Assembly: GCA_025370055.1 (NCBI GenBank)
Contig: CP073041.1
Span: 2,046,001-2,110,000, forward strand
Source: Woronichinia naegeliana WA131
Lineage (GTDB): Bacteria > Cyanobacteriota > Cyanobacteriia > Cyanobacteriales > Microcystaceae
Direction: 5' to 3'
Length of the DNA: 64,000 bases
The notes beneath the pieces are model-generated. The model was not told the origin of the DNA. It saw only the letters and a program-made list of their open reading frames with translations, and did not search any database. Every line of letters starts with the position of its first letter. The first letter of the stretch is position 1. This document shows positions 28,263-37,289 of this stretch, in pieces. A program made the translations under genes and the position numbers.

Positions 28263-28637
28263 ATGGAACTTATTTTGGCGGCGTTAATTGCGGGGGCGAC
28301 TGCGGCAACGAAGGATACGGCGGGTGTGGCGGTTAAGGATGCTTATGAGGGTTTGAAGGCTTTGATTAAGAAAAAGTTTGAAAAGGATGCTTTGGCCCAA
28401 GCAATGGTTGATGCTAAACCTGAAGATATCAAACAAGCAGAAGGTTTGTTAAAAGCTAAAATGACTGAAGTGGGGATTGACAAAGATGCAGAGATTCTCA
28501 AAGCAGCAGCAGAGATTCTGAAAAAAGAAGACCCTCAAGGGGCAAAGGAAGGCAAGTATAGTATTAATGCTCAAGGAGATATTAAAGGAATTGTCGGAGA
28601 TGTGATTGGAGGAGAAATTAATCAGACCATTAATTAA
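28263..28637 (+). CDS. Small helical protein with GD-GG-INQ tail motif
   Basis: 124 residues. The start MELILAALIAGATAATKDTA is hydrophobic and Gly/Ala-rich, then a helical Lys-rich middle follows. The end reads GDIKGIVGDVIGGEINQTIN. This end matches residues 14-29 of the nSTAND/WD40 protein encoded from 29850 (GDFKGIQGDISGGVINQYII). The shared motif suggests both proteins use the same interaction module. No known enzyme domain. It may be an adaptor or effector of the downstream NTPase; this is inference from the motif and the 1.2-kb distance. Confidence 0.75.
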   Translation: MELILAALIAGATAATKDTAGVAVKDAYEGLKALIKKKFEKDALAQAMVDAKPEDIKQAEGLLKAKMTEVGIDKDAEILKAAAEILKKEDPQGAKEGKYSINAQGDIKGIVGDVIGGEINQTIN

Positions 28638-28662
28638 AATGAGACAAATGAGAAGAAAAATC

Positions 28663-29124
28663 ATGAAAATATCTCCCCTTGAAAATCCCTTGAAATCTCT
28701 CTATGAAGAGGATGAACATCTTTGGTTAACTGAAACAATCAAGTTACTTAAAGAAAATCGTCTAGAACGATTGGATATTGAAAATTTAATTGAGGAATTA
28801 GAAGATTTGAGCAAACGGGACAAAAACCAAGTCGAAAGTTTTTTAAGACAGATTATTATTCATCTTTTGTTGCTTCAATACTGGACAGCAGAACATGAAT
28901 ACAATTATCGCCATTGGCAAGGAGAAATTGCGACTTTTAGAGTTCAATTAAATCGATATTTGACGACTAATCTTAAGCAACATCTATTGGATAATATCGG
29001 AGATATTTATCAAGATTCGGTCTTTATTGTCACTCAAAAAACAGGTTTAGGTCTTGAGATTTTCCCGTCAATTTGTCCTTATTCTCTAGAACAATTGTTA
29101 GATAAAAGTTGGCTTCCTTATTAA
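28663..29124 (+). CDS. DUF29 family protein
   Basis: 153 residues from ATG 28663; in-frame starts further upstream (28639, 28606) overlap the previous gene and are less likely. The DUF29 features are LYEEDEHLWLTETIKLLKEN, LDIENLIEELEDLSKRDKNQ and the C-terminal FPSICPYSLEQLLDKSWLP. Function unknown. It lies inside the nSTAND island between the small helical protein and the coiled-coil protein. It differs clearly from the DUF29 at 21653, so it is not a recent duplicate. Confidence 0.88.
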   Translation: MKISPLENPLKSLYEEDEHLWLTETIKLLKENRLERLDIENLIEELEDLSKRDKNQVESFLRQIIIHLLLLQYWTAEHEYNYRHWQGEIATFRVQLNRYLTTNLKQHLLDNIGDIYQDSVFIVTQKTGLGLEIFPSICPYSLEQLLDKSWLPY

Positions 29125-29283
29125 GGGGAATCAGACCGCTTTGATACAAATCGTGAGTTATAGCTGGTTAGAGTATAGCTAAACTGTTTAGATTGGTGGA
29201 GAATCTCCTTAAAACCATTGACAAATGTTATACTTTAAATAAGGTAAATTTCATTACATTTCAATTAATAGGAGCATCAGGTT

Positions 29284-29715
29284 ATGCCGATCGCCGTCGA
29301 AGTTGATCTTAAGGAAATTTTAGGTCAAATCAATCAAAAGCTAGACCATATCCAGAGAGATGTCACCGACATTAAGCTTGAATTGACTGAGGTTAAGGGT
29401 GATGTTAAGCGTTTGGATGAAAAAATTGATAGTGATGTTAAGCGTCTTGAGGACAAAATTGACGGTTTAGAGAAACGCCTAGATGAAAAAATTGACGGCG
29501 TAGAAAAACGTCTTGAGGAGAAAATTGATGGTGTAGAAAAACGTCTTGAGGGAAAGATTGATGGTGTAGAAGAGCGTTTGGAGGGTAAAATTGATAGTTT
29601 AGGGAAGCGATTAGAGAACCAAGAGTTTATCAATCGTGGCATTTTGGTGGCTTTAATTGTGGCAATTTTGGGAGGGTTAGCTAAACTGTTTGGATTAGTG
29701 GGGAATCCTTCTTAA
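29284..29715 (+). CDS. Coiled-coil protein with C-terminal membrane helix
   Basis: 143 residues. Residues about 40-115 are a run of 11-residue repeats of the type KIDGVEKRLEE, a highly charged coiled coil with nearly identical units at DNA level. Residues 117-135 form one hydrophobic helix (GILVALIVAILGGLAKLFG), so the protein is probably tail-anchored. A ribosome binding site (aggagc) sits about eight bases before the ATG. The charged hendecad repeat points to a parallel oligomer on the membrane. The role is unknown; similar proteins are common in cyanobacterial accessory regions. Confidence 0.82.
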   Translation: MPIAVEVDLKEILGQINQKLDHIQRDVTDIKLELTEVKGDVKRLDEKIDSDVKRLEDKIDGLEKRLDEKIDGVEKRLEEKIDGVEKRLEGKIDGVEERLEGKIDSLGKRLENQEFINRGILVALIVAILGGLAKLFGLVGNPS

Positions 29716-29722
29716 AAGTCCC

Positions 29723-29759
29723 CCTTTTTAAGGGGGATTTAGGGGGATCAATAATTCTT
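29723..29759. repeat. 37-bp direct repeat, unit 1
   Basis: ccttttta-agggggattta-gggggatcaataattctt. It recurs at 29797-29833 with one mismatch, a pitch of 74 bp, in the gap before the nSTAND gene. It shares its core with the 31-bp inverted repeats around the DUF559 gene. Confidence 0.75.
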
Positions 29760-29796
29760 GCGATCATCTTGAATAAATCTCTACAGGAGACTATCT

Positions 29797-29833
29797 CCTT
29801 TTTAAGGGGGATTTAGGGGGATCAATAGTTCTT
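29797..29833. repeat. 37-bp direct repeat, unit 2
   Basis: Second copy of the repeat at 29723, one mismatch (g for a before ttctt). It ends 16 bases before the ATG of the nSTAND gene, so it occupies that gene's leader. Confidence 0.75.
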
Positions 29834-30009
29834 TAGGGGTTACTTACAAATGACTAATCATAATTCAAGTTATTTTGCAGAAATTGGCGGTGATTTCAAA
29901 GGTATCCAAGGGGATATTAGCGGCGGAGTTATTAATCAATATATTATTACCCAAAAATCTGGACTGGAAATTACTAGTCAACCGTTAATTAAGGGTTCTC
30001 CTTATTTGG

Positions 30010-31607
30010 CTGGACAGTGGGAAGTTTATGGATGCCAGATAAGGTAATGACTATGCGACGAAAGTAAGCATATCAGGGCTTGGGGAAGAGGCAAGTTTAG
30101 CGGTAAGGAATTTAGGCAAAAGCAGACTGGGTGGACTTTGAGGAAAAATCATTTGGGCTTGATGTTGAAGGGCTAGTTGAGCAATCCGTTCACTAGGGTA
30201 GCCATGGGATGGTAATGTCCGAAACCATCGAGGAAAATTAGCCCAAATCCCCTGGGGTAACTCTAAGGCGAGAATTTGAAGTAGCCCTAAAGCAATGGCA
30301 TTAAGGTTAACAAAACGCTCAAAGGCTTCTACCTTGTTTAAAATCTGAGTCTGAACAGCTTGTGGATAGTCACTGAGGATAAGATTGCTGGGCCAGGTAG
30401 GTAAAGTAGGAAGACTCTTAAGCCAAAAACGATAGGCAAAGCTGCCCAAAAGATGGACTAATTGACGAAAAGTGACTTCAATCTTAAATCGGAGACCGTA
30501 AGCGGCAATAATCTCAGGTCCAGTCAAACAGAGATCAGTAGAAAGCAGAATCAGTCGTCGTCCGTTAGGCAATTGGGTCAGAACAAACTTGACGAGCTGA
30601 TGGGGACTATCCCAGTGGAACTCAAAGCACTGATAAGAAACCGTGACTTGTTGACCATAGAGCCAGACTTTAGCTGTCGGAAAGTCCGCCGCCAGAGCGA
30701 ACAGCTTTTCTAGTTTTATCGAACTCCCCCAAATCCGTGGTCGTCCTCTCCCCGTCAGCGTCGGCACGGAACAAAAGGGGGCATAGGCGACGGTGGAGCA
30801 ACGCACTCTTGTGATTAGATGCAAGGCGTTCTGGCGAAAACTTTTGAGCACTGGTTCGCAAGCAAAATAAGCATCCAAAATTACATAACTCCCTGCCTCT
30901 GCGTAAGTAACACAAAGGTCAGCCATTTTTGTCACCAGGCTCGTCTTCACCTTTTTTTTGCCTTTTCCCTCCCCCTTCTCGGTTGCTTTGGACTTGATGC
31001 CATCGTCTAGCCGCAACACTAAGGGCAAGGCAAAGCAGGCTTTCCCTACTCCCACCAAAATACTCAAGGCATTGAAGTAATGACCCCTTATCCACTCTGG
31101 CTTGGACACATCTTCCGATTCTTGGTGTAGTCGTTTTACACCTGGCATCTTGCGTCCTTCTTTCCCCACTTTGATGCCATCACCCACATACACCCGTTTC
31201 CCTTTAATTCTGTATAGACTTTCATGCTGACTTAGCCACTTTGACCATTGTAAAGTTAGTCCTTCGACCCTAAACGCCTTGGAATCAAACCAATGTAGAG
31301 CCTGATTGTAGTAGCTCTCTGTTAAGCCAATGGCATTGACATAGCTAGTTATTGCGCTGGGTTGGCTGTTGAGCACTACTCCCCAGACTAACAGGATAAA
31401 CCATTGGAACGTTGCTTCTCGGCTAAAGGCTGGACGGAGATTATTGAGGATTTGCTCTAGTCGCTGACATAGTTGCATAATTGATAGATAGCACTGGCTA
31501 TCGATTTTCTTATATCAGCCAGTTTCGGACATAACGGCACTCTTTTGTATCGGATGTCCGATTTTCTTTTCTCCACTTACACGCCTCGAGAACTTCCCAC
31601 TGTCCAG
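30010..31607 (-). mobile_element. IS4-like insertion sequence, 1598 bp
   Basis: Perfect terminal inverted repeats ctggacagtgggaagtt (30010-30026) and aacttcccactgtccag (31591-31607). They are flanked by a perfect 8-bp duplication ttatttgg at 30002-30009 and 31608-31615. One transposase gene fills it. It interrupts the nSTAND gene just before its NTPase domain. Confidence 0.95.
30051..31478 (-). CDS. DDE transposase, IS4-like
   Basis: 475 residues, complete. Candidate catalytic acids are the Asp in VYVGDGIKVGKEG, the Asp in VILDAYFACEP, and the Glu in the YGLRFKIEVTFRQL block, which fits the Y-x2-R-x3-E signature of IS4-superfamily enzymes. The start is 129 bases inside the right terminal repeat. 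Family assignment beyond the IS4-like group is uncertain. The intact frame and perfect ends suggest that the element is recent and possibly active. Confidence 0.85.
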   Translation of the reverse strand: MQLCQRLEQILNNLRPAFSREATFQWFILLVWGVVLNSQPSAITSYVNAIGLTESYYNQALHWFDSKAFRVEGLTLQWSKWLSQHESLYRIKGKRVYVGDGIKVGKEGRKMPGVKRLHQESEDVSKPEWIRGHYFNALSILVGVGKACFALPLVLRLDDGIKSKATEKGEGKGKKKVKTSLVTKMADLCVTYAEAGSYVILDAYFACEPVLKSFRQNALHLITRVRCSTVAYAPFCSVPTLTGRGRPRIWGSSIKLEKLFALAADFPTAKVWLYGQQVTVSYQCFEFHWDSPHQLVKFVLTQLPNGRRLILLSTDLCLTGPEIIAAYGLRFKIEVTFRQLVHLLGSFAYRFWLKSLPTLPTWPSNLILSDYPQAVQTQILNKVEAFERFVNLNAIALGLLQILALELPQGIWANFPRWFRTLPSHGYPSERIAQLALQHQAQMIFPQSPPSLLLPKFLTAKLASSPSPDMLTFVA

Positions 31608-33192
31608 TTATTTGGGTTTAAGAAAATTTGAAGTGGATGATAAAGACAAGTTTTTTGGACGCGATCGCTGGATTATTGAGTTAACGAATTATTTAGAAAA
31701 AAAGAATGTTTTATTGCTTTTAGGGGCTTCGGGCAGTGGTAAGTCTTCTTTGGTTCAAGCGGGTTTAATTCCGAAGTTGAAGGATCAATGGGGTTCGCAA
31801 CTCTTTAATTTTACTTTTGTTCCAGATGTTGATCCCTTTGAGTCTTTCTATGGTTGTTTGTTAACGAAGTATAAGCAGTCGGAAGCGAAACTTGCTCGAA
31901 CGGTTAAGGAAGATACGCTTCTTCAAGTTGTGCAAACTTTAAAAAGTGATGCTCAATGGTTGATTTTCATTGATCAATTTGAAGAAGTATTCACTCGTAC
32001 ACCGAAAACAGAGCGAGATATTTTTATAAAAAGTCTGATTCAATTGATTGAAAATTCTGATATTTCCGTTAAAGTTATTATGACGATGCGGGCTGATTTT
32101 CTGGATAAATTAAGTCCCTATCCCGATTTAGGAAAGGTTCATGATTCCTCTAGTCGGATGTTAACGGATATGGAGGATAGTGATCTGAGATTAGCTATTG
32201 CTGAACCTGCGGCGAGAAATGGGGTGATATTTGAGCAGGGATTAATTGATACTATTATTGCTGATTTTCATCAACAAGCTGGTTCTTTACCGCTCCTGCA
32301 ATATACCCTTAATTTATTGTGGAGTAAGGATGATATTACGGATAGGGTTTTGAATACTAAGGCTTATCAGGAGTTGGGAGGCGTAACGGGCGCACTTCAG
32401 CAACAAGCGAATAAGATTTATGATCAGTTTGATGAAACACAGCGAAAGTTAGCTGAGGAAATTTTTCTAGAGTTAATTAGCTTAGAAGGGAAAGAAGCGG
32501 TTAGTCGAAGGGCTGATAAAGGGATTTTTGAGCGGGATGAAACGCAGAAGGAGGTTCTCTATCAATTGATTGATAATCGTCTTTTAGTAAGTAAGGGAGA
32601 AGACGGAAAAGCAACGGTTGAGGTGGCGCATGAGGAGTTAATTCGTTCTTGGAAGGTGTTACAGGATTTAATTCGAGAGAAGGAGGAGATCATTGTTCTA
32701 CGAAATCGTTTATATGCGGATGCTAAAAGTTGGCAAGATGCTCAAAAAGCGAGTAGTGAACTGTGGAGTGGTTCTAAGTTAGCGCGAATTGTTGAGTTTA
32801 AAAAAGAACAAGCTTTGCCTAATTTGGATAGGGTGGCGATCGCATTTATTGAAGCGAGTGTAGCAGAACGCGATCGTTTGCAAAAAGCTGAAGTAGAGAG
32901 ACAAAAACGTGACAAAAAAACGGCTCAGGGAATTGCGGCGGGTTCGGTGACAGCTTTAGTGATTAGTAGTGTTTTAGGATTGATGGCTTGGCAAAAAACA
33001 AAACAAGCAGAATTTAATCAAGCGGAATCTCTATCCCTTTATTCCTTATCTTTGGGGACAAATGGAAGCAAAGATTTAGATGCTTTTGTCTCAGCCATCA
33101 AAGCCGGACAAATTCTGCGAACTCAAAATACAACCAATCCCGAAGTCATCAACGCATTACAAGAAGCCCTGAGTTCCCCAACTGAACAGAAC

Positions 33193-33945
33193 CGTTTGAT
33201 CGGTCATCAATCTACGGTCAGTAGCGTAGCCCTGAGCAGCGATGGTAAGACCTTAGTTTCTGGGAGTTATGACAAAACCATCAAAATCTGGGATTTAGCT
33301 ACAGGAGGGAAACCCCGCACTCTTACGGGTCATCATTTTCCGGTCAGTAGCGTAGCCCTGAGCAGCGATGGTAAGACCTTAGTTTCTGGGAGTTTTGACA
33401 AAACCATCAAAATCTGGGATTTAGCTACAGGAAAAGAACTTCGTACCCTCACGGGTCATCAAGATGCGGTCTTGAGCATAGCCCTGAGTAGCGATGGTAA
33501 GGCCTTAGTTTCTGGGAGTTATGACAAAACCATCAAAATCTGGGATTTAGCTACAGGAGGGAAACCCCGCACTCTTACGGGTCATCATTTTCCGGTCAGT
33601 AGCGTAGCCCTCACCAGCGATGGTAAAACCTTAGTTTCTGGGAGTTTTGACAATACCATCAAAGTCTGGGATTTAGCCACAGGCAAAGAACTTCGCACTC
33701 TTACGGGTCATCAATCTACGGTCAGTAGCGTAGCCCTGAGCAGCGATGGTAAGACCTTAGTTTCTGGGAGTTTTGACAATACCATCAAAGTCTGGGATTT
33801 AGCCACAGGCAAAGAACTTCGCACCCTCAACGGTCATCAAGAGGCGGTCAGTAGCGTAGCCCTGAGCAGCGATGGTAAGGCCCTCGTTTCTGGGAGTTAT
33901 GACAAAACCATCACAGTCTGGGATTTCAATGTTAATTCTTTAGTA
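33193..33945 (+). repeat. Six tandem WD40-encoding repeats, 126-bp period
   Basis: Units of 42 residues built on GHQ...VSSVALSSDGKTLVSGS(Y/F)DKTIK(I/V)WDLATGKELRTL. Neighbouring units are nearly identical at DNA level (for example gtagcgtagccctgagcagc recurs 126 bases apart at 33221 and 33347). This indicates recent expansion or gene conversion. Six units is one less than the common seven-blade propeller. Confidence 0.9.
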
Positions 33946-33983
33946 GCGAGGGTGCGACCTTTAGTTGATAAAAGCTGTTGTAA

Positions 33984-34922
33984 TCAGGGTTCTACAGGGA
34001 ACCCATATTGATCAAGTTTTGCCCAAAATTGACTCCATCGTTCCTTGGTCAATACCAAAGCTCGTAGGCTCAAAATAATTCCTGCTCCTTTTTCCTTCCA
34101 TCGCATCCCTGAACAACATAATCGTTGTTTGACCAACGTCTTACAAGCTGCTTCCGTAACACCTGAACCAATCGGATACTTTTTCTCTAAGTATTCAGCA
34201 TAATCCATTTGATGCTGATGATTCTCGTAATAAGTAATCGCCGCTTGTAGTTTCTCGGTAAGATTCTTAGAATGACTTTTTTCTTCTTTGACTTCTTTCA
34301 TCAGATTTAGCAGTTCTCCTGCTTTTCCTTTTTCATGCTTGAGTTCTCGACAATTTTCAGTCAACCATTCTTTTTGTTTTGACACGGTATTCGGATGCAA
34401 CGCTTCTGCCAAGGCACCTAAGTAACCAGAGGCATGATAGAAATCTAATATCTGTTCTTCCGTTTGCTTTTCTAAAAACTTCCAATTTGATTCTGCCCCG
34501 TCTGCTATCCCGACCAATGTTGCCTCTGGATAACGGTTTTTCGCTCGCTCAATTTCTCTTTCTAATCTTTCTAGAAAACTCTTTTTTCCATACTCTGGTG
34601 CCGCACCTAGATAGATTGTAGGTTGACGTTCGCCTTCACTATCGTATAGGGAAACGGTTCCCACCATTGCTTCACGGTAGCCATCCTCACACATCAGCAT
34701 ACAGGTTCCATCTAATCCTATTCCCACTGTTGCAATTTGGCTATCCTCCTTGGGCGGGGCATAACTCCACGCTTCTTCTTTTGCCTGTACCACACTTCCT
34801 ACTGCTTCACTCAATCTTTGGATATAGGATAGCGCTACTTTTCTACCATGATTTTCTAATAAATCATTTTTCACCTCTTTGCCTGCCATCCCTGACATTT
34901 TTGAGGATACCTGTTTTGCCAA
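33984..34922 (-). CDS. ISKra4-type transposase, catalytic frame (copy B)
   Basis: 312 residues, identical in protein sequence to copy A at 11145, including the GIADGAESNWKF and YPIGSGVTEAACKTLVKQRL motifs. As in copy A, conserved sequence extends upstream of the first start codon in this frame. Confidence 0.88.
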   Translation of the reverse strand: MAKQVSSKMSGMAGKEVKNDLLENHGRKVALSYIQRLSEAVGSVVQAKEEAWSYAPPKEDSQIATVGIGLDGTCMLMCEDGYREAMVGTVSLYDSEGERQPTIYLGAAPEYGKKSFLERLEREIERAKNRYPEATLVGIADGAESNWKFLEKQTEEQILDFYHASGYLGALAEALHPNTVSKQKEWLTENCRELKHEKGKAGELLNLMKEVKEEKSHSKNLTEKLQAAITYYENHQHQMDYAEYLEKKYPIGSGVTEAACKTLVKQRLCCSGMRWKEKGAGIILSLRALVLTKERWSQFWAKLDQYGFPVEP

Positions 34923-35292
34923 TAATGGCGTTGATGTTATGATTATCCTTGCTTCTCTTTCTAAGGGGCAATACGTTTTTCCTCAAAGGTGAACGCTGAT
35001 ATACATGACGATTCACTATAACCTCACCATAAGGTGTTTGATATTCTTTCGGTTGCTCTCCCTTACTCTTCCAGATTTCTTCACCGATTTTTAAGGGTGA
35101 ACCATCTGTATCTAAATATTTCAAGGCTTCTTTGCTGGCGATGCAACCTACTTCGTTTAAGCCTTTTTGAATATTTATTTCTGTATCCAACATTGAACGA
35201 CTGAGTTCTAATGTTAGTTCTATTTTTATCTTTGAACCCTCTACATTAATTAGTTTTGCTGTCATCATTGTTTCCTCTTTGTCACTTTTCAT
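34864..35292 (-). CDS. ISKra4-type transposase, N-terminal frame (copy B)
   Basis: 142 residues, identical to the copy A frame at 10775, with the same A5 run where family homology moves to the other frame. Confidence 0.8.
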   Translation of the reverse strand: MKSDKEETMMTAKLINVEGSKIKIELTLELSRSMLDTEINIQKGLNEVGCIASKEALKYLDTDGSPLKIGEEIWKSKGEQPKEYQTPYGEVIVNRHVYQRSPLRKNVLPLRKRSKDNHNINAIIGKTGILKNVRDGRQRGEK

Positions 35293-35339
35293 CTCATGTT
35301 AACACTTTTCTTTTCCTTCATCAACTAAAGGTCACACCC

Positions 35340-35591
35340 ATGCTGAATACTTAGAGAAAAAGTATCCGATTGGTTCAGGTGTTACGGAAGCAGCTTGTAA
35401 GACGTTGGTCAAACAACGATTATGTTGTTCAGGGATGCGATGGAAGGAAAAAGGAGCAGGAATTATTTTGAGCCTACGAGCTTTGGTATTGACCAAGGAA
35501 CGATGGAGTCAATTTTGGGCAAAACTTGATCAATATGGGTTCCCTGTAGAACCCTGATTACAACAGCTTTTATCAACTAAAGGTCGCACCC
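35340..35591 (+). mobile_element. ISKra4 3'-end fragment, 252 bp
   Basis: Matches the last 252 bases of copy A (11866-12117), including the end of the transposase (AEYLEKKYPIGSGVTEAACK onward) and the right terminus. The left part of this copy is missing. It is the remains of an older insertion whose duplication agtagcga is still present on the far side of copy B. Confidence 0.92.
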
Positions 35592-35778
35592 AGTAGCGAA
35601 GAGTTGCGATTGGGTTCGGGCTTATTTGCACAATCCTAATTCTGATGTTAGGGAGGAGGATAGGCATTTGTGTGATGGCATTGGTACTAAATAAAGTTCT
35701 CCCCCCTTTTTAAGGTAGGGCTGATTCATTCGGGTGTGACCTTTAGTTGATGAAGGAAAAGAAAAGTGTTAACATGGG

Positions 35779-36207
35779 ATGAAAAGTGACAAAGAGGAAA
35801 CAATGATGACAGCAAAACTAATTAATGTAGAGGGTTCAAAGATAAAAATAGAACTAACATTAGAACTCAGTCGTTCAATGTTGGATACAGAAATAAATAT
35901 TCAAAAAGGCTTAAACGAAGTAGGTTGCATCGCCAGCAAAGAAGCCTTGAAATATTTAGATACAGATGGTTCACCCTTAAAAATCGGTGAAGAAATCTGG
36001 AAGAGTAAGGGAGAGCAACCGAAAGAATATCAAACACCTTATGGTGAGGTTATAGTGAATCGTCATGTATATCAGCGTTCACCTTTGAGGAAAAACGTAT
36101 TGCCCCTTAGAAAGAGAAGCAAGGATAATCATAACATCAACGCCATTATTGGCAAAACAGGTATCCTCAAAAATGTCAGGGATGGCAGGCAAAGAGGTGA
36201 AAAATGA
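35779..36207 (+). CDS. ISKra4-type transposase, N-terminal frame (copy C)
   Basis: 142 residues, identical to copies A and B, with the same overlap and A5 run. Confidence 0.8.
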   Translation: MKSDKEETMMTAKLINVEGSKIKIELTLELSRSMLDTEINIQKGLNEVGCIASKEALKYLDTDGSPLKIGEEIWKSKGEQPKEYQTPYGEVIVNRHVYQRSPLRKNVLPLRKRSKDNHNINAIIGKTGILKNVRDGRQRGEK

Positions 36208-37087
36208 TTTATTAGAAAATCATGGTAGAAAAGTAGCGCTATCCTATATCCAAAGATTGAGTGAAGCAGTAGGAAGTGTGGTACAGGCAAAAGAAGAAGC
36301 GTGGAGTTATGCCCCGCCCAAGGAGGATAGCCAAATTGCAACAGTGGGAATAGGATTAGATGGAACCTGTATGCTGATGTGTGAGGATGGCTACCGTGAA
36401 GCAATGGTGGGAACCGTTTCCCTATACGATAGTGAAGGCGAACGTCAACATACAATCTATCTAGGTGCGGCACCAGAGTATGGAAAAAAGAGTTTTCTAG
36501 AAAGATTAGAAAGAGAAATTGAGCGAGCGAAAAACCGTTATCCAGAGGCAACATTGGTCGGGATAGCAGACGGGGCAGAATCAAATTGGAAGTTTTTAGA
36601 AAAGCAAACGGAAGAACAGATATTAGATTTCTATCATGCCTCTGGTTACTTAGGTGCCTTGGCAGAAGCGTTGCATCCGAATACCGTGTCAAAACAAAAA
36701 GAATGGTTGACTGAAAATTGTCGAGAACTCAAGCATGAAAAAGGAAAAGCAGGAGAACTGCTAAATCTGATGAAAGAAGTCAAAGAAGAAAAAAGTCATT
36801 CTAAGAATCTTACCGAGAAACTACAAGCGGCGATTACTTATTACGAGAATCATCAGCATCAAATGGATTATGCTGAATACTTAGAGAAAAAGTATCCGAT
36901 TGGTTCAGGTGTTACGGAAGCAGCTTGTAAGACGTTGGTCAAACAACGATTATGTTGTTCAGGGATGCGATGGAAGGAAAAAGGAGCAGGAATTATTTTG
37001 AGCCTACGAGCTTTGGTATTGACCAAGGAACGATGGAGTCAATTTTGGGCAAAACTTGATCAATATGGGTTCCCTGTAGAACCCTGA
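36149..37087 (+). CDS. ISKra4-type transposase, catalytic frame (copy C)
   Basis: 312 residues, identical to copies A and B except for one change, His for Pro in ERQHTIYLG (base 36450). That single difference shows how recent the spread of the family is in this genome. Confidence 0.88.
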   Translation: MAKQVSSKMSGMAGKEVKNDLLENHGRKVALSYIQRLSEAVGSVVQAKEEAWSYAPPKEDSQIATVGIGLDGTCMLMCEDGYREAMVGTVSLYDSEGERQHTIYLGAAPEYGKKSFLERLEREIERAKNRYPEATLVGIADGAESNWKFLEKQTEEQILDFYHASGYLGALAEALHPNTVSKQKEWLTENCRELKHEKGKAGELLNLMKEVKEEKSHSKNLTEKLQAAITYYENHQHQMDYAEYLEKKYPIGSGVTEAACKTLVKQRLCCSGMRWKEKGAGIILSLRALVLTKERWSQFWAKLDQYGFPVEP

Positions 37088-37289
37088 TTACAACAGCTTT
37101 TATCAACTAAAGGTCGCACCCGATTCATTCTAACAAATCTCAATCAATCAAATCCTTATCTGGCAAGGTTTTAAGGCGATTTCTCAGAATAAATATCTGA
37201 AAATTTTTAAAAATACCTTACTTTGCTTACCCCATAAGCGATTGAAGAGAGACAAAAAAGGAATCAAACCAGAGAATGAATCAGCCCTA

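Larger units (their letters stand above)
33950..35339 (-). mobile_element. ISKra4-family insertion sequence, copy B (1390 bp)
   Basis: Same length and same ends as copy A but in opposite orientation. Its left side abuts agtagcga (33942-33949). Its right side does not show that duplication; instead it runs straight into a 252-bp fragment of another copy, after which agtagcga appears at 35592-35599. Both transposase frames match copy A in protein sequence. Confidence 0.93.
29850..35694 (+). pseudogene. nSTAND NTPase-WD40 gene, split by two IS insertions
   Basis: Three segments (29850-30009, 31616-33949, 35600-35694) join into one 863-codon frame once the ISs and one copy of each duplication are removed. 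The restored junctions read SPYL/GLRKFE and NSLVA/RSCDWVRAYL. Order of the 862-residue protein: the N-terminal GD-GG-INQ motif (residues about 14-29); an STAND NTPase with Walker A GASGSGKS (about 90-97) and Walker B LIFIDQFEE (Asp about 173); one membrane helix (about 492-512); six WD40 repeats from about 580; and a CDWVRAYL-type end. Such proteins sense an invader or stress through WD40 and signal by NTP-driven assembly. It is broken here. Confidence 0.9.
35732..37121 (+). mobile_element. ISKra4-family insertion sequence, copy C (1390 bp)
   Basis: Third full copy, same orientation as copy A. It is flanked by a 9-bp duplication gattcattc at 35723-35731 and 37122-37130, one base longer than for copy A. 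It lies 37 bases after the restored stop of the nSTAND gene. Confidence 0.95.

Noticed and set aside
29334-29642. Minus-strand frame of 102 codons rich in Ser, Arg, Phe and Pro
   Set aside because: It is the antisense of the hendecad repeats of the coiled-coil protein; the repetition explains the open frame.
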